The notes beneath the pieces are model-generated. The model searched no databases. It was not told the origin of the DNA and saw only the letters and a list, made by a program, of their open reading frames with translations. DNA of 64,000 bases from Hartmannibacter diazotrophicus (lineage in GTDB: Bacteria; Pseudomonadota; Alphaproteobacteria; Rhizobiales; Pleomorphomonadaceae), in contig NZ_LT960614.1 of the NCBI RefSeq assembly GCF_900231165.1, positions 1 through 64,000 of the forward strand, written 5' to 3'. Positions 37,663-47,589 of this stretch are shown piece after piece (positions within the stretch are counted from its first letter, which is position 1; every line of letters begins with the position of its first letter). The position numbers were made by a program, and so were the translations under genes.

Positions 37663-38424
37663 ATGTCAACCGAGACCCGCCATCCGATTTCCAAATCCTC
37701 GACCATTTCGATCCCGCGCAAGGCCATGGTGCTCGCCGCCGGCCGCGGCAAGCGCATGCGCCCCTTGTCGGCGACGACGCCGAAGCCGCTGATCGAAGTC
37801 ATGGGCAAGGCCCTTGTCGACCATGTCCTGGACCGGCTGGTCGAGGCCGGCGTCGAGACGGCGGTGGTCAACGTCCATTACTTGGCCGATCTCGTCGAGG
37901 TGCATGTCTCCAAGCGGCAGGCGCCGGAGATCGTTGTCTCCGACGAGCGCAAGCGCCTGCTTGATACCGGCGGCGGGGTGGTCAAGGCGCTGCCGCATCT
38001 GGGATCCGAGCCCTTCTTCCATCTCAATTCCGATTCCATCTGGATCGAGGGCATCCAGCCCAACCTCATGCTGCTCGCCGAGCATTTCGACGCCGACCGC
38101 ATGGACATGCTCCTGCTGCTCGCGCCGACGGTGTCGAGCGTCGGCTATGACGGTGTCGGCGACTTCGTCATGGACAAGAACGGGCTGTTGAGCCGGCGCC
38201 CCCAACGCGACGTCGCCCCCTTCGTTTATGCAGGCGCGGCGATCATCCATCCGCGTGTCTTTGCGGGCGAGACCGAAACGGCCTTCTCTCTCAACCGTCT
38301 CTTCGACCGGGCGATCGACGCCGGACGGCTCTATGGCATCCGCATGGAAGGCATCTGGCTGCACGTCGGAACGCCGCGGGCGATCGGCGAGGCGGAGGCG
38401 ACCATCGCCGCCAGCGCGGCGTGA
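37663..38424 (+). CDS. murU: N-acetylmuramate alpha-1-phosphate uridylyltransferase (MurU-like)
   Basis: 253 aa sugar nucleotidyltransferase. It has the signature AAGRGKRMRPLS near residue 25 and the Lys of TPKPLIEV. MurU makes UDP-MurNAc from MurNAc-1-phosphate, directly after AmgK, letting cells recycle cell-wall sugars without going through the fosfomycin-sensitive MurA step. The ATG at 37663 was preferred to a TTG at 37651. 63 bp downstream of tsaE-amgK. Confidence 0.88.
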   Translation: MSTETRHPISKSSTISIPRKAMVLAAGRGKRMRPLSATTPKPLIEVMGKALVDHVLDRLVEAGVETAVVNVHYLADLVEVHVSKRQAPEIVVSDERKRLLDTGGGVVKALPHLGSEPFFHLNSDSIWIEGIQPNLMLLAEHFDADRMDMLLLLAPTVSSVGYDGVGDFVMDKNGLLSRRPQRDVAPFVYAGAAIIHPRVFAGETETAFSLNRLFDRAIDAGRLYGIRMEGIWLHVGTPRAIGEAEATIAASAA

Positions 38425-38532
38425 GCCTTGTGCTGCGGCCCTGACGCGGCGCCTACTCATGGGGATCGCATGAGCGCCTTTCACGCCGCTCCGCGCTCTT
38501 GAATTTGGAGACCAACGCAGGAACGAGACGCG

Positions 38533-41500
38533 ATGGCGACGACAAGCGAACAGGACAGGGACGACGAGCCCCTTCCGCCGCGCGTCTTCTCCATCGATCC
38601 GGCGGTTCCCTTTCTGCCGACGCTGGTCGAGGCGCTGCTGGCCGGCGATCTCGTGCCGGGCTTTGTTCTCGCCGACGATCCTCTGGCGCTGGCCGATGTC
38701 ACGATCCTCGTGCCGACCCGCCGTGCCGCCCGTGTCCTGCGTGGTGAGTTCGTTCGGGCTCTCGGCGGCCGGGCCGCGCTGCTGCCTGTCATCCGGCCCA
38801 TCGGCGACATTGATGAGGAAGGCGACGCCTTTCGCGCCGACGACGATCTCGATTTGCCGCCGGTCATCGGCGAGGCCGAGCGCCTCCTGTCGATGGCGCG
38901 GCTCGTCATGCGTTGGCGCGAGGGCATCGCGCCGGAGCGCGAACTGACGCCGCACGGCACGCCGATCCGCATTCCCGCGTCGCCCGCCGATGCCATTCAT
39001 CTGGCCCGCGATCTTCTCGCCCTGCTCGACCAGGCGGCGAATGAGGAGATCGACTGGGCGAAGCTGTCGGGCCTCGTGCCCGAAGACCACGCCGCCTACT
39101 GGCAGCTGACGCTCACCTTCCTCGACATCGCAACGAAGGCCTGGCCGGAGCATCTTGCCGAACGCGGCCTGATCGAGCCGGGCGAGCGTCACCGCCAGAT
39201 GGTCCTCCGCCGCATCGACCAGATGACCAGGGCTGGCGGCGGCCCGGTGATCGCGGCGGGTTCGACCGGCTCCATTCCGACGACGGCGAAGCTGCTTGCG
39301 GCCATTGCCCGCCTGCCGAACGGCGCCGTCGTCCTGCCGGGTCTCGATACGCATCTCGACGACGAGACCTTCGGCCTTGTCGCGCCGGAGATTGGGCCGG
39401 GCGTTCCAAGCCACCCGCAGGCGGCGCTGGCTCATCTGGTCCGTGTGATCGGGATCGAGAGAGGTGAGGTTCGCGAACTCGGAGTGCCGGAACCGTCGCT
39501 CGCCATGCGCGGCCAGATCGTCTCAGAGGCGCTGCGCCCTGCCGAGACGACCGACCGCTGGCCGGCCTTTGCCGGGGACATGCCTCCGAAAACGCGGACC
39601 GATGCGCTCGACGGCCTGTCCATCATGGTCGCCCGGCAACCGGCCGAGGAGGCGCTCGCCATCGCGCTCTGCCTGCGCGAGACCGTCGAGGACTCCGAAA
39701 AGGTCGCCGCCCTCGTCACGGCGGACCGGGAACTCGCCCGCCGCGTCTGTCTGGAACTGCAGCGTTTCGGTCTCGCGGTGGAGGATTCGGCCGGCGAGGC
39801 GCTGCTCGACACCCCGCCCGCGATCCTTGCCCGTCATGTCGCCGACGTCGTCCTTGGCGGATTTGCGCCGGACGATCTGCTTGCGCTTTTGAAGCACCCG
39901 CTGGCCTCCTTCGGCCTGCCGCGCGTCGTGGCCCGCGAAGCGGCGCGGGCAATCGAGATCGCCGTGCTGCGCGGCCCGCGCCTTGCCGCCGGAAGCAGGC
40001 CTCTGGTGGAAGCGATTGATCGCGCGCTGGCGGACTTCGAGGGCAAGGAGGCTCGCATCCATCCGGTGCTGAGGATGCTCGGTCCCGAGGCGGTGCGTGA
40101 GGGTCGCGATTTGGCCCAACGGGTCGTCGAGGCCTTCGCGCCGCTGGAAGCGATGGTTGGCGGCCACGATCTGCCGCTCGACGATCTGCTGCGCGCCCAT
40201 GTCGAGGTGTTGCGCGCGGTCGCAAGCGACGAGACCGGCTCCGACGCCCGCCTCTATACCGGACCTGCCGGTGAGGAATTGGCCTCCTTCCTCGCAGGCC
40301 AACTCGAAACCCATGCCCGCGCCTTCGTGATCGATGCGGCGCTCTATCCGGCCGTCTTCGAGGCGCTGATGGTCGGGCGGCAGGTGCACCGGCCTGTGGC
40401 CGCCGGCGCGCGGGTCCACATCTGGGGCCAACTGGAAGCGCGCCTGATGCAGGCGGACCGCGTCGTGCTCGGCGGCCTCGTCGAGGGCGTCTGGCCGGCG
40501 CGCACCGACACCGGGCCCTGGCTGTCGCGCCCAATGCGGTCGGGCCTCGACTTCGGGCCGCCGGAGCGGCGCATCGGCCTTGCCGCCCATGATTTCCAGA
40601 TGCGCTTCGGCACGCGTGATCTGATCCTTTCTTATTCGGCTAAGAAAGAGGGCGCGCCGACGGTCGCGTCCCGCTGGCTTCAGCGCGTCACCGCCGTTCT
40701 TGGGCCCGAGCAGACGGAAGAGCTGCGACAGCGCGGCGAACGCTGGCTCGGGGTCGCCCGCCGCATCGACGACGGCCCGCGCAGCCCACGCCCCGCTCGC
40801 GCCTCCGCCTTGCCCCCTGTCGAGGCCCGCCCGAAAGCGCTCAACGTCACCGATATCGAGACCTGGGTGCGCGACCCCTACGCGCTTTACGCCCGGCGTA
40901 TTTTGAGATTCGAGCCGCTCGATCCCCTCGGCCGGATGCCGGACTTTGCAACGCGTGGCACGGTCATTCACGACGCGTTGGCCGAATTTGCCAGCGACGG
41001 CGGCCCGCATGTCGGCGAGGAGGGCCTTCGCCGTCTCATTGCCATCGGCGAGCGCTATTTCGCGCCGCTACGCCTGCGGCCGGAACTCCATGCCCTCTGG
41101 TGGCCGCGCTTCTTGGAAATGGCGCGCTTCCTTGTCGAAAGCTTCGAGGAGGCGAAAGGCGAGACGACGCGGCGCATCGCCGAATGCAAGGGCAGTCTCG
41201 TCATGGCGATTGACGCGGAGGACTTCACGCTCAACGGCCGCGCCGACCGGATCGACGTCGGCCTCGGCGGCGAGGCGGTGATCGTCGATTTCAAGACCGG
41301 CGCGGCGCCGTCCAAGAAGCAGCTTGTCACCCTGATGAAGCCGCAGATGCCGCTGGAAGGCTTCATGCTGCGCGAAGGCGCCTTCGAAGGGCTTGGCCGC
41401 ATGGAGGCCACGGCCCTTGTCCACGTGATCCTGAAAGGGCTTTCCGGCGCGGACAAGATCGACCTCTTCGACGGCGAGAAGGCGAAGAAGGGCGAGGAGG

Positions 41501-41697
41501 CAAAGACGCTCGCCGACATCGTGGGTGAATCCGCCCGTCAGCTGGCCGGCCTCGTGAGGGCCTACCGCGATCCGGAACGGGCTTATCCCTCGCGTCCGCG
41601 CGTTCTGTTGAGCCGGCAAACCGGTGGCGCATACGACCACCTCGCTCGCGTCGCCGAATGGCAGGCCGCCGGCGGCGAAGGGGAGGGCGAGGAATGA
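38533..41697 (+). CDS. addB: Double-strand break repair protein AddB
   Basis: 1054 aa partner of AddA in the helicase-nuclease that processes DNA ends before RecA loading. The C-terminal PD-(D/E)XK nuclease is visible as ADRIDVG and IVDFKTG (D919, K921). The N-terminal helicase-like domain has degenerate motifs, as in alphaproteobacterial AddB. The stop overlaps the addA ATG. Confidence 0.92.
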   Translation: MATTSEQDRDDEPLPPRVFSIDPAVPFLPTLVEALLAGDLVPGFVLADDPLALADVTILVPTRRAARVLRGEFVRALGGRAALLPVIRPIGDIDEEGDAFRADDDLDLPPVIGEAERLLSMARLVMRWREGIAPERELTPHGTPIRIPASPADAIHLARDLLALLDQAANEEIDWAKLSGLVPEDHAAYWQLTLTFLDIATKAWPEHLAERGLIEPGERHRQMVLRRIDQMTRAGGGPVIAAGSTGSIPTTAKLLAAIARLPNGAVVLPGLDTHLDDETFGLVAPEIGPGVPSHPQAALAHLVRVIGIERGEVRELGVPEPSLAMRGQIVSEALRPAETTDRWPAFAGDMPPKTRTDALDGLSIMVARQPAEEALAIALCLRETVEDSEKVAALVTADRELARRVCLELQRFGLAVEDSAGEALLDTPPAILARHVADVVLGGFAPDDLLALLKHPLASFGLPRVVAREAARAIEIAVLRGPRLAAGSRPLVEAIDRALADFEGKEARIHPVLRMLGPEAVREGRDLAQRVVEAFAPLEAMVGGHDLPLDDLLRAHVEVLRAVASDETGSDARLYTGPAGEELASFLAGQLETHARAFVIDAALYPAVFEALMVGRQVHRPVAAGARVHIWGQLEARLMQADRVVLGGLVEGVWPARTDTGPWLSRPMRSGLDFGPPERRIGLAAHDFQMRFGTRDLILSYSAKKEGAPTVASRWLQRVTAVLGPEQTEELRQRGERWLGVARRIDDGPRSPRPARASALPPVEARPKALNVTDIETWVRDPYALYARRILRFEPLDPLGRMPDFATRGTVIHDALAEFASDGGPHVGEEGLRRLIAIGERYFAPLRLRPELHALWWPRFLEMARFLVESFEEAKGETTRRIAECKGSLVMAIDAEDFTLNGRADRIDVGLGGEAVIVDFKTGAAPSKKQLVTLMKPQMPLEGFMLREGAFEGLGRMEATALVHVILKGLSGADKIDLFDGEKAKKGEEAKTLADIVGESARQLAGLVRAYRDPERAYPSRPRVLLSRQTGGAYDHLARVAEWQAAGGEGEGEE

Positions 41698-44600
41698 GCG
41701 CGCCCGCCAAACCCATCGAGGTGCCCGAGCGCACGCGCCGCGATCAGGCGACCGCGACCCATCCGCGCCACTCCGTCTGGGTGTCGGCCAATGCCGGCTC
41801 GGGCAAGACCTATGTGCTCTCGCGCCGGGTGATCCGGCTGCTGCTCGCCGGCGCGGACCCGGCGGCAATCCTCTGCCTCACCTTCACCAAGGCGGCCGCC
41901 GCCGAAATGGCCAACCGCGTCTTCGAGACGCTTGGCCAATGGACGTCTCTCAGTGATGCGAATCTGGCTAACGAACTTGAGGCGCTGGAGGGACGAGCCG
42001 CAAATGAGGAGAACATTGCGCGTGCGCGGCGGCTTTTCGCGAGGGCTCTGGAAACGCCCGGCGGGCTGAAAATCCAGACGATCCACGGCTTCTGCGAAGC
42101 CCTGCTGCAGCGCTTTCCGGTGGAGGCGGGCATTGCCGGCCGCTTCAAGGTGCTGGACGACATGGAGGCCGAAAGCCGCCTGCAGCAGGCGCTCGATGCC
42201 GTGATCGTCGCGGCCTCCGCCGATCCGGACAGCGCGATGGGCCGGGCTCTCACGCAGCTCGTCGCCGAGCGCGGCGACGACACGATCCGCAGGGCCATCG
42301 TCGCCACCATCCATCAGCGCGACGCCTATCTCGGCTGGATCGACGGCGCGGGCGGCTTCGATGCGGCGCTCGCCGGCCTGCGCAAGGCGCTTGGGGTCGC
42401 GGAAGGCGAAACCGTCGCGGCGATCGATCGCGCGGTGATCGCGGAGAGCGGCTTCGACGAGGACTTCGTCGCGCGCCTGCGCACGGCCCTGCGGCAGGGG
42501 GCGGCGACCGACCAGGCGCTGGACGAGCGCTTTGCCGCTGTCGAGGTGACCGACGACATCGCGCTTGCGGCCGGAAACTGGCTCAAGGTCTTCATGACAG
42601 GCGATGGCGCGAAGAGGCAGCCGCGCAAGTTCTCAAGCTTCTGCACCAAGGCGATCAAGACGCAGTTCCCGGACCTCGAAGCCATGTTCGAGGAAGAGAT
42701 CACGCGCCTCGAGGCTCTGGAGGACCGGCGCGCCGCGACGGCGACCTTCGAGCGGACGGCGGCCCTGATACGCCTTGCGGGCCGGGCGATCGATCTCATC
42801 GAGGCCGGCAAAGCCGCCTCCGGCGCGCTCGACTTCGACGACCTGATCCTGCGCACCGCGCGTCTTCTGTCTCATTCGGATGCGGCGGCATGGGTGCAGT
42901 ACAAGCTCGACCAGGGCATCGACCACGTCCTCGTCGACGAGGCCCAGGACACAAGCCCGCGAGCCTGGGAGGTGATTGCGGCGCTCACCGACGAATTCTT
43001 TGTCGGCGAGGGCGCGCGGCGCGGCTCGACCGGCGTGCGCACGCTCTTCGCCGTCGGTGACGAGAAACAGTCGATCTACTCCTTCCAGGGAGCGGCGCCG
43101 CATCTCTTCGGCGCCATGCGGCGGCGCACCGGAAAGCGCGCGGGCGAGGCCGGCATCGCCTATGACGATGTCGCCCTGCAGCTTTCCTTCCGTTCCACGC
43201 CGGATGTGGTGAAGGCCGTCGACGCCGTCTTCGCCCGGCCGGAGACCCATCAGGGGCTTTCGGCCGATGCGGCCGGCACGGTGCACGAGACGGTTCGCAA
43301 CCGCGACATCGGTCTCGTCGAGATCTGGCCCGCGACGGTCGACGAGGAAACCCTTGAGCCGGAGAACTGGACCGACCCGGTCGACGAAACGAAGCTCGGC
43401 AGCGCCGAGGCCCAGCTTGCCGACCGCATCGCCCGCGCCGTGCGCGGCTGGATCGCGCGCGGCGAGACCTTGCCCGGCGGGCGGCCGATCCGCGCCGGCG
43501 ACGTCCTCGTGCTGGTGCGCAAGCGCGCCGGTTTTGTCTCGCTGCTCTCGCGCGCGCTGACCGAGATAGGCGTGCCCGTCGCGGGCGCCGACCGGCTCCA
43601 GCTCATGAGCCACATCGCGGTGATGGATCTGCTGGCGCTCGCCCGCGCCGTGCTGCTGCCCGAAGACGACCTTACGCTCGCCGCCCTTCTGAAGTCTCCG
43701 CTGATCGGCCTGAACGAGGACCAGCTCTTCCAGCTTGCCCACGGCCGCAGGACCTTCCTTTACGAACGTTTGCGGCAGGAAGCGGACCGCGATGTCGTCT
43801 TTCGCGCCGCCCACGAGCGGCTGGCGCGCTGGCGCGGCCTTGCCGACACCATCGATCCGCACGCCTTCTTTGCCCGCGTCCTTGCCGCCGACGCTGGCCG
43901 CCGCGCCTTCCGCGCCCGATTGGGGCCGGAGGTCGACGACGTTCTCGACGAGTTCCTGTCTCTGGCCCTGAGCTTCGGCAAGGACCGCACGCCGAGCCTT
44001 GAAGGCTTTCTTGCCTTTGCCGCCGCCGCCGACCACGAGATCAAGCGCGAGATGGATGCGGCGCGCGACGAGGTCCGCATCATGACCGTGCATGGCGCCA
44101 AGGGACTGGAAGCGCCGGTCGTCTTCCTCGTCGATCAGGGCGCAGCACCCTATCACCCCTCGCACCGACCGCTGGTGCTGCCGCTGAACGAGAGGGATCA
44201 CGAGGATATCGGCCCGGTTCAGGCCGCGCCCCTCGTCTTTGTCGGGTCCGGCCGGCAGGCACCTAGCGTCGAGGCCGCGCTTGAAGCCAAGGCGAATCTG
44301 GCCCGCGAGGAATACCGCCGCCAGCTCTATGTCGGCCTGACCCGCGCACGAGACCGGCTCGTCGTCTGCGGCATGGCGCCCAAGAAGGCGGTGAGCGAGC
44401 CGCGCTGGTACCAGATGGTGCATGACGCGCTGGTGCCGGATGCCACGGAGATCGAGGGCGAGGGTGGCGATGTCGTTGCCTGGCACTGGCGCTTCGGCGG
44501 TCCGGAACGCGCGGTGGCTCTCGCCGGGACGACAGCTGCCAGGCAGCCCGTCGAGGAAGACACCGCCGAACCAGCCGAAGACTTGCCGGACTTTGTCCGC

Positions 44601-45251
44601 CGTCCTGCGCCGGTCGGCGAAGCGCCGATGACCCTCAATCCCTCCTCGGCCGAGGCGGTGCTCGCCGAAATCGAGGCGCGCGACGTCGAAACGCCCTATC
44701 CCGCCGCTCATGCGCTGGAGGCGGCGCGTGCCGGCGAGAGCGCGGCCCTTCGCCGGGGCAGCCTCGTCCACCGTCTGCTGGAGGCGCTCCCGGGTCTCGC
44801 GCCGAAGGACCGCGAGGCACGGGGCAGGCGTTATCTGGCGACAAGCGGCCCGGATTTTTCCGAAACCGAACGCGAGGCTTTGCTTGCGAAGGTTCTCGCC
44901 GTCCTGTGCGAGCCGGCCTTCGCGCCCGTCTTTGCGCCGGGCAGCCGCGCGGAGGTGGCGCTCGCTGGCGAGGTGATGCTGCGATCAGGGCGAAAGGCCG
45001 AGGTCTCCGGCCAGATCGACCGCCTTGCGGTCAGCAAGGACGCGGTCCTGATCGTCGACTTCAAGACCAATCGCCCCGTGCCGGACGCGATCCCCGAGAA
45101 TTACCTGATGCAGCTTGCCGTCTATGCCCGCCTGATTGCCGACATCTACCCCGGCCGGCAGGTGCGCGCGGCGATTCTCTGGACGGAATCGGCGCGGCTT
45201 GATGAAGTCCCCACCGACGTCCTGCAAAAGGCGATCGGCCGTCTCTTTTGA
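41694..45251 (+). CDS. addA: Double-strand break repair helicase AddA
   Basis: 1185 aa UvrD-type helicase with C-terminal nuclease. Walker A ANAGSGKT (32-39), Walker B VDEAQDT (414-420, D415/E416), QLSFRSTPDVV, VHGAKGLEAPVV and the nuclease motif IVDFKTN (D1122, K1124). The ATG is preceded by GGGAGGGCGAGG and overlaps the addB stop (ATGA). AddAB takes the place of RecBCD in this lineage. Confidence 0.95.
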   Translation: MSAPAKPIEVPERTRRDQATATHPRHSVWVSANAGSGKTYVLSRRVIRLLLAGADPAAILCLTFTKAAAAEMANRVFETLGQWTSLSDANLANELEALEGRAANEENIARARRLFARALETPGGLKIQTIHGFCEALLQRFPVEAGIAGRFKVLDDMEAESRLQQALDAVIVAASADPDSAMGRALTQLVAERGDDTIRRAIVATIHQRDAYLGWIDGAGGFDAALAGLRKALGVAEGETVAAIDRAVIAESGFDEDFVARLRTALRQGAATDQALDERFAAVEVTDDIALAAGNWLKVFMTGDGAKRQPRKFSSFCTKAIKTQFPDLEAMFEEEITRLEALEDRRAATATFERTAALIRLAGRAIDLIEAGKAASGALDFDDLILRTARLLSHSDAAAWVQYKLDQGIDHVLVDEAQDTSPRAWEVIAALTDEFFVGEGARRGSTGVRTLFAVGDEKQSIYSFQGAAPHLFGAMRRRTGKRAGEAGIAYDDVALQLSFRSTPDVVKAVDAVFARPETHQGLSADAAGTVHETVRNRDIGLVEIWPATVDEETLEPENWTDPVDETKLGSAEAQLADRIARAVRGWIARGETLPGGRPIRAGDVLVLVRKRAGFVSLLSRALTEIGVPVAGADRLQLMSHIAVMDLLALARAVLLPEDDLTLAALLKSPLIGLNEDQLFQLAHGRRTFLYERLRQEADRDVVFRAAHERLARWRGLADTIDPHAFFARVLAADAGRRAFRARLGPEVDDVLDEFLSLALSFGKDRTPSLEGFLAFAAAADHEIKREMDAARDEVRIMTVHGAKGLEAPVVFLVDQGAAPYHPSHRPLVLPLNERDHEDIGPVQAAPLVFVGSGRQAPSVEAALEAKANLAREEYRRQLYVGLTRARDRLVVCGMAPKKAVSEPRWYQMVHDALVPDATEIEGEGGDVVAWHWRFGGPERAVALAGTTAARQPVEEDTAEPAEDLPDFVRRPAPVGEAPMTLNPSSAEAVLAEIEARDVETPYPAAHALEAARAGESAALRRGSLVHRLLEALPGLAPKDREARGRRYLATSGPDFSETEREALLAKVLAVLCEPAFAPVFAPGSRAEVALAGEVMLRSGRKAEVSGQIDRLAVSKDAVLIVDFKTNRPVPDAIPENYLMQLAVYARLIADIYPGRQVRAAILWTESARLDEVPTDVLQKAIGRLF

Positions 45252-45642
45252 TCGTCGTTTTTCAAGAAAAAGTGACTGTCCGGGGAAAGCCTCTGGCGGC
45301 GCAAATTTCTGCCCGGCAGCGGCCGGAAGCCGGCAATTCATGCCGTCATTTCCGCAGCCGGTAGAATGCGGGAGGGATGCCCGCTGCCGGGCATTCCCCT
45401 CCCGTCATGTCCCGACTTGACGCCACTTTCGCCGCTCCCTACCTTCTTGCCACTGAAAGATGATCGACTTGATAGCCTGCCCCTTGGAGCTAGCCCTTCA
45501 CGCCGACCGTCGGGGTCCGCCATACCACGTCAGCGCCTCTCGTGAGCGCCTGTCGGGCCGGGTGGATCTTTCAAATCTCGCTGGTGCAAGGCTGGTTCGA
45601 GCGAACGGCCGCAAGCCGGCATAGCGAAAGGGTGGTTCTCTG
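45252..45642. other. Non-coding gap addA-trxA
   Basis: 391 bp, with no supported gene. It must contain the trxA promoter. No clear terminator for addA and no distinct operator was seen. Confidence 0.4.
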
Positions 45643-45963
45643 ATGAGCACCGTGAAAGTTACCGATACCTCCTTCGAGAGCGACGTGATTGGCTCCGGCA
45701 AGCCGGTCGTCGTGGACTTCTGGGCCGAGTGGTGCGGCCCCTGCCGCATGATCGCGCCGGCGCTGGAGGAAATCGCGACCGAGTTGGACGGCGCCGTGAC
45801 CGTCGCCAAGCTCGACATCGACAACAACCAGAACACCGCCATCAAGTATGGCGTGCGGTCGATCCCGACGCTGATCATCTTCAAGGACGGCCAGCCGGCG
45901 GCGATGAAGGTCGGCGCTGCCTCCAAGACCGATCTGAAGAACTGGATCCAGAACACGATCTGA
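45643..45963 (+). CDS. trxA: Thioredoxin
   Basis: 106 aa cytoplasmic thioredoxin with active site WCGPC (30-34) in [11 protein letters not shown] and the conserved cis-Pro in RSIPTLIIF. It reduces disulfides in ribonucleotide reductase and other enzymes, using thioredoxin reductase. AAAGGGTGG precedes the ATG. A strong terminator follows 29 bp after the stop. Confidence 0.97.
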   Translation: MSTVKVTDTSFESDVIGSGKPVVVDFWAEWCGPCRMIAPALEEIATELDGAVTVAKLDIDNNQNTAIKYGVRSIPTLIIFKDGQPAAMKVGAASKTDLKNWIQNTI

Positions 45964-45992
45964 TCCCGGTCGAGAGAGCGTGAATGTCGAAG

Positions 45993-46022
45993 GGCCCGGA
46001 CGGCAGCGTCCGGGCCTTTTTT
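45993..46022 (+). terminator. Rho-independent terminator after trxA
   Basis: GGCCCGGACG (45993-46002) and CGTCCGGGCC (46007-46016), loop GCAG, then six T. Perfect 10-bp stem. Confidence 0.92.
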
Positions 46023-46044
46023 CGTGCCCGGGTTCCAGCCGCGG

Positions 46045-46611
46045 TTACTTCTGTTGCGGCGGTGCCGGGACGACTTTGTTCATGAGGGCTTTGGCTCCGC
46101 GCGGCCAGGCGTAGTTGGCGCCCATCCTGAGGCCGGAGAAATGGTTCGCCTCCATCTGGCCCGTGTCCGCGTCGCGGACGACGACTTGAAGCGTATATTC
46201 CGTGCGGCTGACCCTTGCGATCAGGCCGGCCATCGACTGGTCCGCGCCGAGCTGGCGGGCGGCAGCGGCTTCACAGCCGTTGCAGGACTTGATCCCGCCG
46301 GCTGCCGCAATGCCGTCCTCCGCCGTTGCCGTGTCGACCACGTCATAGCGGCCGGAATCGGCGAGGATGCGTTTGGCCTCCTCGGTTGCCTTGCGAAGAT
46401 TGTCTTCGTCCATCGCGTCCGCCGTGCGGATGCCGGCTCCGGCGCTGCGGTCGTCGAGTTCGAAGTCGAAGACCGCGATCTTCAACGGGCGAGCCTCCTC
46501 CGCATGCGAGGGCAGGCTGGCGGGCAGCAGGGCCGCTGCCGCAAGGACGAGAATGGATGCTCCGCGCCCGGGCACAGGGCGAAAATAGTGCCTGGCAGGT
46601 TTTGTTTGCAT
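46045..46611 (-). CDS. DUF2380-family periplasmic protein
   Basis: 188 aa. Signal peptide with hydrophobic core at about 19-33, cleavage near SHA-EEA. The mature part begins KIAVFDFELDD, a pattern of DUF2380/DUF3280 proteins found in Rhizobiales, and has two Cys in SCNGC that could form a disulfide or bind a ligand. No function is known. Convergent with trxA. Confidence 0.7.
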   Translation of the reverse strand: MQTKPARHYFRPVPGRGASILVLAAAALLPASLPSHAEEARPLKIAVFDFELDDRSAGAGIRTADAMDEDNLRKATEEAKRILADSGRYDVVDTATAEDGIAAAGGIKSCNGCEAAAARQLGADQSMAGLIARVSRTEYTLQVVVRDADTGQMEANHFSGLRMGANYAWPRGAKALMNKVVPAPPQQK

Positions 46612-46743
46612 GTGACTGGTCCCCTCCCGCTCGTTATGCGACCGGAGGGATGATCTGTCGCCGTGTCACTCCCTGAAGACCGGAACTGCACCCTCCTGCG
46701 AGCATCGAGGCTAGCGCGGGTTAAGGTCGGCAGCCATGGAGCT

Positions 46744-46765
46744 TTGCCCGTCCCGAGACGGGCAA
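46744..46765 (-). terminator. Hairpin after the MoeB/ThiF-like gene
   Basis: TTGCCCGTC (46744-46752), loop CCGA, GACGGGCAA (46757-46765): a perfect 9-bp stem 6 bp after the stop of the minus-strand gene. It lacks a U-tract in that direction, so termination is uncertain. Confidence 0.4.
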
Positions 46766-46770
46766 TTTTC

Positions 46771-47535
46771 CTATTCGGCGGCGGCTTTCCTGCGCGCGCG
46801 GTACTTGATCGTCTCGAAGCGCATGGAGAGCGTGTCGACGAGGAGCAGGCGGCCGATCAGCGGCTCGCCGATGCCGCAGACAAGCTTGATGACCTCCATC
46901 GCCTGCAGCGAGCCGAGAATACCGGGCAGGGCACCGATGACGCCGGCCTCGGCGCAGGAGGGAATGCTGCCCGCCGGCGGCGGCTCGGGAAAGAGATCGC
47001 GATAACCCGGATTGGGCTGGCCGGCCTCGTTGGCCTCATAGGGCTTCAGCACGGTCAGCGAACCGTCGAAGGCGCCGATGGCGCCGGAAACGAGCGGCCG
47101 GCGCTCGGCCTCGCAGGTGTCGGCGAGAAGATAGCGGGTGGAGAAATTGTCGGACCCGTCAACGACGATGTCATAGGCGCGGACAAGCTCGGCGGCATTC
47201 TCCGCCGTCAGCCGGGCGGCATGCGTCTCGACGCTCACATGTGGATTGATGCGGGCGACGGTTTCCTTGGCGCTTTCGACCTTCAAAGCGCCGATGCTGT
47301 CGCTGCCGTGGATCACCTGCCGCTGCAGGTTGGAGAGCGAGACCACATCGTCGTCGACGAGCCCGAGCGTGCCGACGCCGGCGGCGGCGAGATACTGGAT
47401 CGCCGGCGCGCCGAGACCGCCGGCCCCGACGACGAGCACGCGCGCGGCCTTCAGCTTCTGCTGGCCAGGCCCCCCGACTTCGCGCAGCACGATGTGGCGG
47501 GCGTAGCGTTCGATTTCTGCCGTTGTGAGCGCCAT
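46771..47535 (-). CDS. moeB: HesA/MoeB/ThiF-family adenylyltransferase
   Basis: 254 aa E1-like enzyme that activates the C-terminus of a ubiquitin-like sulfur carrier (MoaD or ThiS). It has the N-terminal RYARHIVL motif, ATP site GAGGLGAP (37-44), the DDDVVSLSNLQRQ segment and SCAEAGVIGALPG. The paired CxxC zinc ligands of E. coli MoeB are not obvious. No moaD or thiS neighbour is present, so molybdopterin versus thiamine or other use is undecided. Confidence 0.85.
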   Translation of the reverse strand: MALTTAEIERYARHIVLREVGGPGQQKLKAARVLVVGAGGLGAPAIQYLAAAGVGTLGLVDDDVVSLSNLQRQVIHGSDSIGALKVESAKETVARINPHVSVETHAARLTAENAAELVRAYDIVVDGSDNFSTRYLLADTCEAERRPLVSGAIGAFDGSLTVLKPYEANEAGQPNPGYRDLFPEPPPAGSIPSCAEAGVIGALPGILGSLQAMEVIKLVCGIGEPLIGRLLLVDTLSMRFETIKYRARRKAAAE

Positions 47536-47589
47536 GGGTCTGAAGCTTTCTGGTCGGGCCGTCGCCCTTATCTATGTCCTGCCCGCCGG

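Noticed and set aside
45498-45956. Minus-strand frame covering trxA
   Set aside because: Mirror frame of thioredoxin, which is unambiguous on the plus strand.
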